A stretch of DNA of 64,000 nt, taken from Heligmosomoides polygyrus polygyrus (Eukaryota; Nematoda; Chromadorea; Rhabditida; Heligmosomidae). Both the position numbers and the translations under genes were made by a program. The notes beneath the pieces were generated by a model, which had not been told where the DNA came from, ran no database searches, and saw only the letters and a program-made list of their open reading frames with translations. Positions 1 to 12,900 of this stretch are shown piece after piece. The stretch covers positions 9,347,298 to 9,411,297 of the forward strand of contig OX377203.1 in NCBI GenBank assembly GCA_947396885.1, in the 5' to 3' direction. The stretch's first letter is position 1. Every line of letters begins with the position of its first letter.

Positions 1-781
1 TCCAAGGAAAATTTATGTAGGATGACCTTCCCGAAATTTTTAAAATTTTACTGAAAAAATATAGCTTAAAGCTTCTTCTAGAGAACGAAAAGGCAACGGT
101 TATTTAAGCATGCCAAGGAAGAGATCGCGTTATGTGCTCGTGTTGCTCGTTGTGGTTTTAGTTTGATTGATAGTGTAAGTACAGTTTACTAGAAACTGCG
201 CAGTGAAAATATTGCCAACTATTTCAAACTCAAAAATGACCAGAACTAGAGAGAAAGCTAACATAAAACTGAAGGACATGCGCGTTCCGAGCTCTCGCTT
301 ACAACGTTAATTTTGTAGACAAGAGGCGACAGTGCTGTAGGGTGCAGTAGTATTTTTTGGTTATTTTTCCAATATCTAATAATCACTGTTGTATTTTTCC
401 TTCAAAGATATTTTTTGAATAAAATTTTGAAAAGTATGTTCACCTATTGCTGCAGGTGAATCAAGAAGTCTTTCTTTGGAAAGTCATAATAAATTTTTTT
501 GAGCAAAAAATATTCAATCTCTCTCCGAGAGTCTCCACTTTAATCTGTAAGAAGTTTTGATTTGGAAGATGTTAGGCTTGATTTCAAAAGCATAAGGCTT
601 GCTCAGAAGCGTGTCCGATTTGACGTGAAAATTGTATACTTGGAGGGTAACTGTTCACCTATATAGGCCTTTTTTTTTTGGTCAACAAGGGGGGGGGGGG
701 AACGAGGCTAAGACAGGCGTTGAACGTTAATTCTGTTCAAGAAGCCAGAAAGCTTGTCACTAGACTAATGCACACCTTCAG
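1..781 (+). other. Intron of ABCA gene 1 running in from the left edge
   Basis: No coding sequence was recognised before the exon at 782. The stretch should be the intron ahead of the NBD1 signature exon; the exons for the NBD1 Walker A and Q-loop must lie outside the window. Positions about 400-660 resemble one arm of the fold-back family described at 8240-9810, with words such as tttgatttg and gacgtgaaaa. A run of 12 G sits at 689-700. An alternative acceptor at 763 would add six residues to the next exon. Confidence 0.6.
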
Positions 782-942
782 CAAGCGATGAATCTCTCGG
801 GTGGTCAGAAGAGGAAGCTTTGTGTGTCGATGGCGGTGATCGGAAAGAGCTCCGTCGTACTGCTGGATGAACCGACAGCCGGCATGGATCCTGGAGCTCG
901 TAGGGATGTCGAGTCACTGTTGGAGTCGATAAAGGTCGATAG
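782..942 (+). CDS. ABCA gene 1, exon a: NBD1 signature and Walker B
   Basis: Encodes the ABC signature LSGGQKRKL followed by Walker B and D-loop [12 protein letters not shown]. It ends with two bases (ag) of an Arg codon at a GTGGGT donor; the acceptor is ttcag at 777-781. An acceptor at 763 is also possible. Confidence 0.9.
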
Positions 943-3900
943 GTGGGTGGAACCGTTTATTCCTTCATTAATCCCGGATATCTGCGAGATATTGTCCAGC
1001 TCCTGTTCAGAACTGTGCTGCTCACCACGCACTATATGGATGAAGCCGAACTACTGGGTGATCGTGTGGCCATAATGGCGAAAGGGCGCGTCTACTGCTG
1101 CGGGACGCCGCAGTTTCTGAAGAAAAGGTGACGCGCCTTTAGCTTTGGAAACTTTTTCCTCCGGAATTGTGCCGAAAATCATCGTAGAGATGTTTAGGTT
1201 CGGCACGGGTTACGTGATGACAGTGGTGACTGTAGAGAATGCGAATGCACAGGATGTGGCCAATACGCTCACGCGTATCGCTGGAAAGTACGTGCTCGGA
1301 GCCACCCGGGGAAATGTTCACGGAAAGCAGTTCGAGGTCATTCTGCCCAAGGAGCATCAGGAGAAGTAAGTTCACATAGGGTTCTTAATATTGGTGTAAA
1401 CTAGAAAGCACAGATGCTAGAAAGCAAAAAAAGACTTGAAAAAGGGTTCGAGTCCTGCCCGACACAGTAAAGCTCTCTATTCCTCCGATGTTGATGAATT
1501 GGAGCCATACTTGTATTGGAAGAATAAAACACTGGCCCGCCTATCGGAAAGCGCCTCAAGTCATTGTCGCACTCAATTAACGTCCGCGATTTCCTGTAAA
1601 AGTAGAATGCGTGGCGTATTTCACAAAGGGATTGAATCAAAACCTAGCTTGATCATTTACCCTTCACTCTTAGGTGTCCAGTTTATTGTGTAAGGATAAA
1701 GAATAAAATTGGTCTCTTTTTGGGCTATGACACGCATTTGACTTGTACATGCACACTTAGTAGTGTAGGTACATTCAAGGCGTATTTGGCTTTTACAATG
1801 ATTGACGGAGGCCATCTAATGGGCACGCCAGGAATCTATCCTGGTCGGTGGGGGAGGGGCACTTAACTAAAAATCATGCAACAAATTGACTTGGGATTCA
1901 CTGAGCGGCCTATAGAGGTCAAAATAGTACCAAAACAAGCAAACAAACGGAAAAACAAAAAACAAACAAAATTACTGTGGTTGTAACGATGTCTCTGCGA
2001 GCAGGGCGTATTCAAACACAGCTGACCGCCGCCTGACATGTTATAACCGGAATCTGTATAGTGAGACGTGCATATAAACCCGCATACCATGTGTTGACCG
2101 GCACCTGACATGTTATAACCAGGATCCGTCATGGTGAGGGGCGCACATAGCTCGCAAGGTGGTGTTTTTCTGTATTTTTTGTGAATTTTGTCAGCTTGAG
2201 CCCTATTTTGTCCTCTAGAAGCCGCTTCGGGAATCCTAAGTCAATTTGTTGCATGATTTTTAGTTATGTGCCCCCCCCCCCCCGACCAGGAGATAGATCC
2301 CACGTCTGCATGTCCTTTTTATCGTCAAGTAGGTGGTGCCAATTCACCGACCTCACGAGGAAGATCAACGAAGTGACCATGGAGATTCTGAAAGCGACCT
2401 ATATAGTATTTTAGGGCTTTGTCTAGGGAGCAACGTAGTAGTTTCCAAACGTCCCACAGACCTCTGGGTAGGCCCAAAATGTCAAAAAACTGTAACGCTT
2501 CAGCACGGGCTGATAATGCAAAACTGACACCTCAAATGGCATTATTGTTGTGCTCAGAAAGTTTTCTGTAAAAGGTTTGTAGGTTCAATCGTAGCTAAAA
2601 CGTGGGAGTTGACATTCCTAATTGAAGCGAAAAGGCACATTCAGAAGATAAGTCCAGCATGAAGGCGACAGCGATTGGATGGTCGGTGGATAACGTCGCG
2701 ATGTTCCAAGAGAGTGATCAGGAGATAGATTTGGAGAGGAGGTTCATGCATGTGCATTTATGTAGTGGCGACTTTTGGTTTCGTATCGATGTGGAGTTAT
2801 TTTGGCCTCTGCAGAGTACCGTCTCTCATCGACGAAGGCTAGCGTGGTACACATCACGCAAGAGGTTGAGAACGAGCTTGAAAAACGAATGCTGCACTCT
2901 GCTGAGGTCAAAATGCACTCTACATTGATAAAAATGCAAAAATCGCCACTAGCAATGCATAAACCCTACCTCCGAGATCAACTCCATGACCCCTCCTTGC
3001 AAGTCCGCGACGCTATCCACTCGACCATCCACTCGCTGTCATTTTTTTGGTGATGTTTTTCCTGGTTATGCCTTCTCACTTCTATGAGAAGTTGAAGAGT
3101 TTGTTAAATCCTGTGTTCTAGCTGCGATTGAAGCTTCAAATCGTTGAATATCTGGACACAGAAAGGCGATTAGAGGCGTCAGTTTTGCATTACTAGCTCG
3201 CTCCGAGGCGATACAGTTCTTTTGTCACTTTGGGCCTACCCAGAGCTCCGCTGGGAGTTTGGAAACCATTACTTTGCTCCCCAGACAAAGCACCACAATA
3301 CTGGACAGGTCGCTTTAACACGTTAACGACCGCGCAATTTTTGCGCGCCGGACCCGCGGGAGCGCGCGTATTGCGCGCGTGTGACACGATATTTCGTCAC
3401 CTTAGCTTAGCATACATTGAATTTTCAAAATGTACATCACGAATCTGATATCCGTTCTCGAAACTTTGGTTTTATTTTTGCAATATCCCCTAAATCTTTT
3501 CTTTTCCTCAATGGGCTTCTTTCCTTTCTCCATTTTGATGGTCTAATTTTAAAATAATTGTTTTGATGCGAAACTTAGACTGAAAAATTCTAGAATTGCC
3601 GTCGGAAATCGGACCTCAAGGAATCTAGCTGAGAGGATTAAGACAAAATGCAAATGAATGCAACAAATTCTGGTGTTTAGATTGCTTCCAAACAATTCAT
3701 AGCTGTTGATTGTCAATTCAAAATGTTTATTATGTGGACTTTATTTGTGAAGTTGATCTCCTTAGTGACGTTTGATAACATCCAAGTAACACAGAAGTTC
3801 AATGGATAGCTGGTCGATGGCACTCGTAACTTATCGTAATCGAGAGAAATTCGAGAAGCGGATATCAGAATCGTGATCAGCACCTCGAATAACCCCATTC

Positions 3901-6900
3901 AGGGAGTTTGAAGAAAATTAGTGAAAACACTAGTTATCGAGATGGGTGGTAACCGGTCGCAATCTACCAAACGGACATCGCCGTTGCGTTCAACATCTTA
4001 AATGACCTCCTTAGGCAAAGTTTGGACGAAGGTAATGTCACTGTGATCGAAATAATACTGTCGCGCACCATTGCGCGACATTGTCGTCAACGTGTTAAGA
4101 ATCTCCATGACCACTTCGTTAACTCTTCTCGACAGAACGGTGAAATATTTTGTGATCTGACGTAGAATCGAACAGAGGAACTAGCGCCTCAACCCAACTG
4201 CGCCACTAACATCCTTTTTTCGATGGCTGTTAGGATTTTAGTGAATATTTCAGTTTCCCCCAGCTCTTCGAACATCTAGAGAAATCCAAGGATGCACTGA
4301 AGATCTCAAGCTTTGGACTTTCACTGAACACACTGGAGCAGGTACGTAGAGGCTTTTAATGCTGCTAAGTGTGTATTTACCAGGGAAGAGTATCAGGCGT
4401 ATGTCTGAACGTCAAGATGAATAACAACGCGAGAATCTCCCCACCCTTCAAATAGTAAGAAAGTATGCTCCATTTTTGTGAAGTTCTTGAACTTACCTGT
4501 TTGGAACCTCAAAACTTTGCTATGGAATCGCTATCTTACAAGGCAATACCTTCAAGACATCGAATGTGCATTAAAAAAGCAAAATTACTGGAAGGCAAGG
4601 CTTTGAACTCCGAACTCGCGCCTCTGAAGCGGTGATTCTGAATTTTTTTCCCTGTAGTTCGACGTGTTCCTGGCGTTGTCTTGTGAGAATATGGCTTTTA
4701 GGGCCCCTGACTTTTAAGGACTTTGCTAAAATGGGACATATCTTTCTACTATTTGAAGGGTGGAGATTGTCGCAGCTGTGTTCGCCTTTGCTGTTCATAA
4801 ATACGCCCGAGATTCTTCCCCGTTAGTAAGTCACCAATTTCTCTTCAGGTGTTCCTGAAAGTCGCTGAAAACACCGATCCAACCAGCATGATTGACTTCG
4901 TGGATGCGAGCATCAGCAGAAGTGAGGAGTTGGTTCAAGCGCAACAAGGTAGGCATTTTGTTCCAGTAAGTTGATGTCCCCATCCCCCTCCCTTCGCCTC
5001 GTGATGCTCCTCTGCTTCCAGTGAGACGGCTTGAGGGTTGTGCGCTGTTGTTCGCTCAAATACGTGCCTTGCTGACGAAGAGGGTACTGTACTCACTTCG
5101 CAACTGGCCCCAACTCTTCACTCAGCTGGCGATCCCGCTTGGTATTCTGGTACTGATTGCGTACGCGTCTGGACTGAGCAGAACGATGAACGCGGACCAA
5201 GGTGAGGCTACGATTTTTCGACTGCTAGTCTTGAAGGCGAGCTTCCTCCTACTTCCAGACTTGCATCAAATTTTCTAGAAATATTAGGGTGGACGTTATG
5301 ATGCTATTGTTCTAGGAATGTGTAGACTACCCGTGAAGGAGGGAAGACAAGGATTGAAATTGTAATAAGTTCAGAAGTTTTACTATGCATATAAGGGGTA
5401 CCTATATCCGCCGGCGCGAAATTAATGGCAATTGAATATACTCTACCTGTGTACACACGAAGAAGCCCGGGTCTGGACCATCTGGAATCCATGAAAGTAA
5501 AGCAGGACTTGAATTAAAATTAGATCTGAAGTCCTGTTGTAGGTAAGAGGCAGTTTCGTCTTTGTCTGTATCGTCCGCGTAAAACTATTGTCCGCTGAAT
5601 GGGATGCGCAACGTTTATGCAGACGAAGCGACGAAAATAGGGCATTGCTTTAATTCAACTCCAGCTGTTCAAACCTGTTGCAGGAAAAGGGATAATCCGA
5701 CTGTTAATCCGGTTTTTCGGATAATCCGACTGTTAATCCGGTTTTTCGTCCGCGCAGAAATACTGACCACTGAGTGACTTCACGCTGAATGTGTAGATCT
5801 AAGCCGTGAAAGTCAGACAGAACTCTCATCGCGCTGCTGCTAACCCTGGTGCATCTACCGTAGCCAGGGCAGGGATCTGTTCCGAATGCGATTTGCCTAT
5901 AAAGGCGCAAATTGCAGCACGGCAGACCTCGCTATCTTTGAAAAACTATGGAATTGTATAGGAAGTGGCTTGTTTAACGGTCTATGAATGGTCCTATGGT
6001 GCGCCATAGGGACTTTTGCTGACCTTGTGAAGCCATCCACTGATGTGACTATCTCTGTTACTTTACCGTATGGCCAATTTCCTCTTAGAATAAGGCGGCG
6101 CCTCTCTGTGTCATTTGCAAGGCCTCGATGACACTTAGTCAGACGGTAGACCGATGGAGATGCTACTGAAGGATGTGTCGAAGTGGACCATCCGCAGGAA
6201 CCAGTGCTTTCGCTATTACGAAGCGATCTTTTTTAATTCGAATAAGCCCCCAAATGGTGCTGTGCATAAAAGAGACAATTCGTTTGTTTCTTGCTCCATT
6301 TGTCCGACAAACAACAGTGATCGTTAGGAGGCACCATATTCTATATACGGAATCAAACCATGAAAATAAAGCAGGGGTTGAACTCAATTGTGATCTGGAG
6401 CCAGATTCATAAATGACTTACTGCAATTTAATCTAAAATAGAGCCGAAATCCCTGATAGCGCGGCTTATCAAGCGATAGGGTGGAACACTTCGCCGCGCT
6501 ATCAGGGACTTCCGCTGTATTTTCTGTTATATTGCTGTAAGTCGTTGATGAATCCAGCCCTTGAAGTCCAACTGTATGTAGGAGACAGTCGCCTGTTTTT
6601 GTGTGTCCGTCCGCAAAAAAAATGCCCACTGAATTGGATTCACAAGATTTATACAGAACCAACTGATCCCTTAGTATCGATAAACGCTGGTATAACAGCC
6701 GTTGGACGGGGTTCTCAGGACCGGTCAATCAATATCGATCGATTCCATCGATTACTGCTCAGAATTGGCTGCTTAAACTGAGGATTGCTGGCGCAGACTA
6801 TAAACTGGAAAGCACGTCTACCCTGGGACCAGATTATCAACCGCTTACCGCCGTCTAACGGTGAAAATACCGCCAATGCTGATACTAATGAATGCCATAT

Positions 6901-9900
6901 AAGGGGTTTAGCGGTATTTTCACCGTTTAAGGCAGTAAGGCCCTATTCAGACTTCGCGACGACAGCTACAAGGGCGACAAGAACGACGAGCGCGCAGCGA
7001 TGAGAGCGACGGCAGCGCCCGAAAGGTATGAACAGGCGACAGCAGCGACGAGAGCTACGGGAGCGACTGTATGAAAAGATTTCGGCTGCGATCGCTCGGT
7101 TTTAATCGATTTTCATGTTTTTCACGGGCGACGAGTCGCTCTTATCGCGAAGTATGAAGGCCCTAAGCGGTTGATGAATCTGACTCTTGGTCGATATTTT
7201 TCATTAAATACTACGAAGTATCGTGAGAGGAGGGGCGCGTGTAGCGCAGTCGGAGGAGGCGCGACTGTCGCGTGCACCCGATACCAGATTTCTGGTTCGG
7301 ATTTATCGCCCAGGCCAACCAAGCCTTCCATCCCTCCGGGGTCGGTTAATTGGTATCAGACTTGTCTGGGAAGGATAGAGCGCTGAATTGTTCATCGGCT
7401 GGCCACCGCAAGTCATTGTATGGTCAAATACGCATTCATGTCGCCTCCACGACATCCCGTAGAAGTAGAATGCGCTGGCGCATCCCAGAAGGGATTGAGT
7501 AACGCCGTCCTTTATCCTTATCCTTATCGTGAGAGGCCACAGCTTATGTATTTGTGCTTAGAACGGACGTATTCGCTGGAGACGTTTGGTCCTACTCGAG
7601 TTCCTGTGAAGATAGTCAGGAAATCCGCCATAGTGAACGAATATCTCAGCCTTGTTTCGAAAGGACCGGGTGCACAGGTGCGTTTCCTTGTCTGGTTCGA
7701 CGGCGGTCGGAGTACTCCGCTAGATCGGCTGTTTAGATCTGCTTAAGAGACTAAATAAGGTCTTTTTAGGTCTATGAGCTCGGTGCCAGCGAGAATCTAA
7801 CGATATGGGTCGGGAAACTTCCGAAGCAGCTGCCCGCACCTGGGCTGGGTGTGGTGTTCGATAACAACGGCACGGAACTCCTATTCAATTCGAGGGCTTA
7901 TCATTCCCTGCCGAGCTCTCTGAATCTGTACGACAATGCCCGCTTGAAGGTTGAAGCAGCAGGTGGGTGGCAGACCATTCGTCGCGGCGTTCACCGCATT
8001 GCTTCAGAATTCTTATTTCAGCTCCCGATGGACTGATTCGAACGCGGCTGCACGTATACACTCCATCTTCGTCGACCGATGGAGCGTCTTCACGCTTCCT
8101 GTCGTCCGGCATAGTGGACACGCTTCTAGGCCCCTTCTTGGTGTTGGCGTTGGCGCTGCTCACATCGACATTCGTGATGTTCCTCGTTGAGGAGCGTGTG
8201 AGCAAGTTTGCTCATCAGGTTAGTGTGTGAAGAGGAGCTTAAGATCACATTTTTGATCCAAACTTTGGTCTCGTTCTGTGGTCAAACTTGGGTTCTCTGC
8301 GACTTCCTGGACCAAAACATCCGTTACTACAGTGTGGAGGGGGGGGGGGATGATTCAGTCCTACATGGAGTCATCACAGGTCAGGCTTGGAGGGACAGTA
8401 AGCAGCAGCGCTCATTTCTTGTTTGGACACCTTTCACATCAATTCGGACGCTTTTCACGTCAAATGATGCACTTTTTGCGTCAAGTCGTACCCTTTAACG
8501 TCAAATTGGACATTTTTCGATTCAAATTGAACACCCTTCACAGATGGAACTCTTTTCACGTGAAATTTGACATTCTTCTAGGGAAGCCTAAGACTTTTGA
8601 AATCAAAGCGAACTCTTCCGGTTTGAAATGACCTTCAGACAGGTTAAACTGACCCACTAAGATTGTTTGAGTAGTTTTTTGTTCATGGAAATTTGTTGTA
8701 ACCTTGTTTGAATGTTTTTAGTTCACCTGTCTCCTCGTTAACAGGTGTGAAACCCCATGCAAGCAGAAATATAACTGTCAATCGAATAAAAATCGCGATC
8801 TCTTGGGCAGGGGCATGGCGCAATCTCTTTTTGGAAGTAAAAATGGCCACCTTTCTGCTCTTTAAAACGACTTAAACCACTATTTTTCACAAAAAAGAGA
8901 ATTTTATAAATTTCAAACAATGTGTTCATCTAATTAAAGGGTAAAGGACGGCGTTATTCAATCCGTTTTTAGGATGCGCCACGCATTCTACTTCTACGGG
9001 ATATCGTGGAGGCGATTTGAATGCGTATTTAGCCATACAATGGCTTGCGGTGGCCAGCCGATGAACAAGTCAGCGCTCTATCTTTTCCCGACAAGTCTTA
9101 CCAATTCACCGACCCCGGAGGGATGGAAGGCTTGGTTGGCTGGGCGGGAAATCGGAACCAGGAACCTGGTATCGGGTGCACGCGACAGTCGGCGCCTCCT
9201 CCGACTGCGCTACACCCGCCCGCGCCTTCAGGTCAACCAAGCCTTCTATCCCTCCGGAGTCGGTGAATTGGTACCAAACTTGTCCGGGAAGGATAAAGCG
9301 CTGACTTGTTCATCGGCTGGCCACCGCAAGTCACTGTATAGCCAAATACGCATTTTCCACGATATCCGATAGGAGTAGAATGCGTGGCGCATCCCAAAAG
9401 GGATTGAGTAACGCCGTCCTTTATCCTTCATTCGTCTAATTAGTGGTTGAAATAAACCTTCAAAGAAAGGTATTCTTAAATTTTGACTGAACAGAAAATT
9501 ATTCTAACCTTCTTGGAGAGTTTTTAACTTAACGTAGAAGAAGCTCATTTCAATTTGGAAGGGTTAGCTTTGATTTCAAGTCTTGAGCCAGCTTAAAGGA
9601 CTGTTCAGCTTGAAATGAAGTGTTCAATTTGATATGAAGAATGTCAAATTTGACGTGAAAAGCATCCAGTTTGATTTGAAAAGTATCGGTTTGATTTGAA
9701 AAGTCCAATTTGGTTTGAAAATGTCCGAATTGATTTGAAAAGCATCCAATTTGATTTGAAAAGTGTCCAGTTAGATTTGAAAAGCGTTCGATTCGACGTG
9801 AAAATGATTTATATCCGGGCGCCCTTTTCTCGTCGGTTCCTAGCACATGCTGGAGATTGCGCATAGGGCAAGGAGTGCCTAAAAGTTTGACCTATTGATG

Positions 9901-12900
9901 TAACTTATAGAATTCCTGCAAATCAAACGATGAAAGTGTTATAAACCTGCATGGCCCCTATTTCCCTGTTTCCATCGCATACACCATGAATAGTGTCCAA
10001 TGAAGCCCATTCATCGCTGTAATTCCTTGACTACGATTTCAGCAAACTTTGACGGGCATCTCGCCGATCGTGTTCTGGGCAACGTCATTCTTCTACGACT
10101 TCGTCTTCTATGCGCTGGTCTGTGCATGCTTCCTGGCAGTGTTCGTGCTCAGTTCGTGGATGCAGGGCTACATTGGATTGTGAGTTTTTCGGACCGTGAA
10201 CCTTAGAAACCGTACGTGGTAGGATGATGTGAAGACGTGATACCATGGTTTCAGTGTGGTCTTGCTGTTCGCGCTGTACTTCTGGTCGTGTATGCCGTTC
10301 ATCTACGCGGTGTCGTTCATGTTCTCATCGCCTTCGAAGGCGAACGTGCTTCTGATTATGTGGCAGTTGGTGGCGGCATTGGCGGCGATACTGCTCGTTT
10401 TTAGCCTCGCCACAGTAGTGGTGATTGATCCAACAGTGGTGGAGCTGGTCAAGGTGATCCGCAGTCGATATTCTGCACATATTTTGCTTTTAGGGGAAGT
10501 AGTGAAGCTAATGATCCCTTTTCTAGTCGGTTCTGCTCTGCGTTCTGCCTTCGTTTGCCCTTGGCAGCGGTGTGATCACGATAGGGACGTCATCGGCCGA
10601 GAAGCTCGAACCGCATCTTTTGTGGCAGTGGAGGAAGATCGGTATGTTCAGATTATTATGGTTAGATTATGGTTTACATCTCCATTTTACCCCATTACGT
10701 GCCGTTTTCAGGTAAAAATATCACGTTTATGCTGTTGTTCGGATGCTTCTCGTCGTTACTGTTCCTTCTGTTCCAATTCAAAGTTGTTCGATATCGCTGG
10801 CACCAGATCTGGGATTTACGCTACGGTCGCAGGCACTACGGACGAGTGCGTTTCGGCTTTTATTTTTCTTCTGACCCAGATAGGTTTATGCCGATCACTT
10901 TCCGGTCAATGAGCTACTAGGTGGTATTCCTTTTGACATTGATCAAAATGGGCGTCTAAGAAGGTCATAAGTAGATTTTTCGGTAAGAAATTATGTTAAA
11001 AGCTCGCTGTCATGGTATATTGTCTGAAAATAATTGCGCTATTTAATTGCTCATGTAATTCTTCTTACTTATCTTAGCCGTGACTAGGATTGCTTGATCG
11101 ACCAGAGATAATAGAAAACACACGTAATTGTGCAGTTCTACGCGAACTGTTCCAAATAAACGTTGCAACACGGTGAACGATTGCGTGGCGCTATCTCTTG
11201 GTGTGTCGCTCACAAAAGTGCTCTTTCAAGAGATTTTTTTTCTAAACCAACCTGAAAACTTATGTGCTTTTTAAACAAAAATAGAAGGAATGCTTGAAGC
11301 CCCATGCACTGATTTTGCTCCAGTGAGTTCTAGCTTAGCTTTCTTTCTTTCTTTTGGATTAAATCTCTGGCTTCTCTAAGTTGTCTGCACTATTTCTCTC
11401 TCTCTATCGTTCAGTTTTTCAGTTTTTTTTAGTTTTTTGTTTTTCTCAGCTAAATACTTTCTCCTTCTCCTCTAATACTCTGTCTTATCAGTAGCATTGA
11501 CCGGAATAAATGAAAATTTAGTTGCTATCAAAATCCTTGCACCAAGCGCGACTCCAACTATCACCTCTGCTTTTCGCAGGATACTATGCCTTAGGCCTTG
11601 TCATACCATCGCTTACCCCGAGCGACGCCTAATGATATGCACCCATATCGATTCCATCGCGCCGCCCGATCGATATGGGAGCATATCATTAGGCGTCGCT
11701 CGGGGTGAGCGATGCTATGACAAAGGGCTTACACCACCTGAGCTGTTCGAAAGCGATGGCAATATTCAGGTTAACTGCGATCAAACACCGCTGGTTGTTT
11801 AAGGAGTAGCATCTTACCCGGAAAGCAGAGGGTGTGAATTCAACTTTCGCATGGCGCTTCAGTTTTGTTCGCGCCTAATCGGTATAGTTGTGCTTTTGAG
11901 AAATTTATCGAATGAATGAACGAATTTAGTTGATGTCGAAAAGTTTCGAGAGAGTGAATGAACGAAAATTCGCTCATCTTTCTTTGAATTATGGAAGATC
12001 GAATTGGTCCCGTTTTCGATTATTCGATAATTGATTAGTCGAATAATTTGTTCGAATTGAGTCCTGTGCTTGAAGACTTGAAGTTTACTCGATATTCGAG
12101 TAAAATTGTTCAATTTTCGAATAAAGTTGGAATATTCGATTTTCGAGGATGGCTCTATTTGGATGTTCAAATTCGGACGATTACGCCTTTTTAAAAACGT
12201 CGAAAATGTCGAATATTCGGCGATTCGAAATCGAAATTATTCGAGTAATTATTCAAATATGTTCGTTCGAGCGCAGCTACACTAACTATAAATAAATCGC
12301 GTGTAGCCTATGCAACAGCTACTCTAGGCTTTAACAAACACGACAAAACATTCCTGTAACTGGAGGGAATTTCTTATTACGACTCGAGTAGTTTAACCAC
12401 TTTTTATAGCGGAGTTTGAGATTCAATTGTTTTGTCTTTCTCTAACGTATGTCCAGTTTGACTTGGTAGAAGAAGTTTTTGAATATGAGAATGTCCAGTT
12501 CAAAGGAGAGCAGCGTAAACTATGGAGAAGCGGAAAGTGGCACTGGGTTTGCCTTTAGTTCGGCTTGTAGCACAATCGCAGGCGACAATGCATTGGTAAA
12601 ACATAGGCCTATGCCTCTGTTTCTTCGCACCACGAGCTTGACTTTATGCATTAGTGTAGGGTATTAGAAGTTTGCAATTCCTTTTATTCCATTCTGAGGT
12701 TTTTATGTCAAAAGAAGGTAGATAGTCGAGTAGTTTTGCAACGTTTTAATAAAATTTTCTAACGTTTGGCTAAACCCCTTGCACACGATTATGATAAGTA
12801 TTTAGTAGACTCTGATGTCGATGTATTACAAGAATTTGTTTGAAAATTGTTAATTTAATTGACGTGGGGCTTGTGACCCATATATGGTCCCTGCAGAGTG

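Larger units (their letters stand above)
5202..7561. other. Repeat-filled intron
   Basis: A 2.36-kb intron. It carries near-identical direct segments at about 5467-5530 and 6335-6395 (shared atgaaa-taaagcagg), a perfect 29-bp tandem duplication at 5690-5747, two CTG-class MITEs, one TTA-class MITE and a SINE-A copy. No other coding exon was found. Confidence 0.7.
8240..9810. repeat. Long fold-back element (E family) with minisatellite arms and SINE-A core
   Basis: The left arm (about 8405-8720: cacgtcaaattggacatttt, gaactcttccggtttgaaat) is the rough reverse complement of the right arm (about 9448-9800: tttgatttgaaaagtgtcca, aaccttcttggagagttttt). The centre holds two SINE-A copies head to head (8947-9220 minus, 9235-9430 plus). 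Related arms lie at 400-660, 20930-21375 and 62620-63640. It sits in the intron 8219-10042, and no coding frame was recognised. Confidence 0.75.

Noticed and set aside
9630..9805. Regular short repeats resembling an array
   Set aside because: Units are contiguous and degenerate with no unique spacers, and the genome is eukaryotic, so a CRISPR array is not supported.
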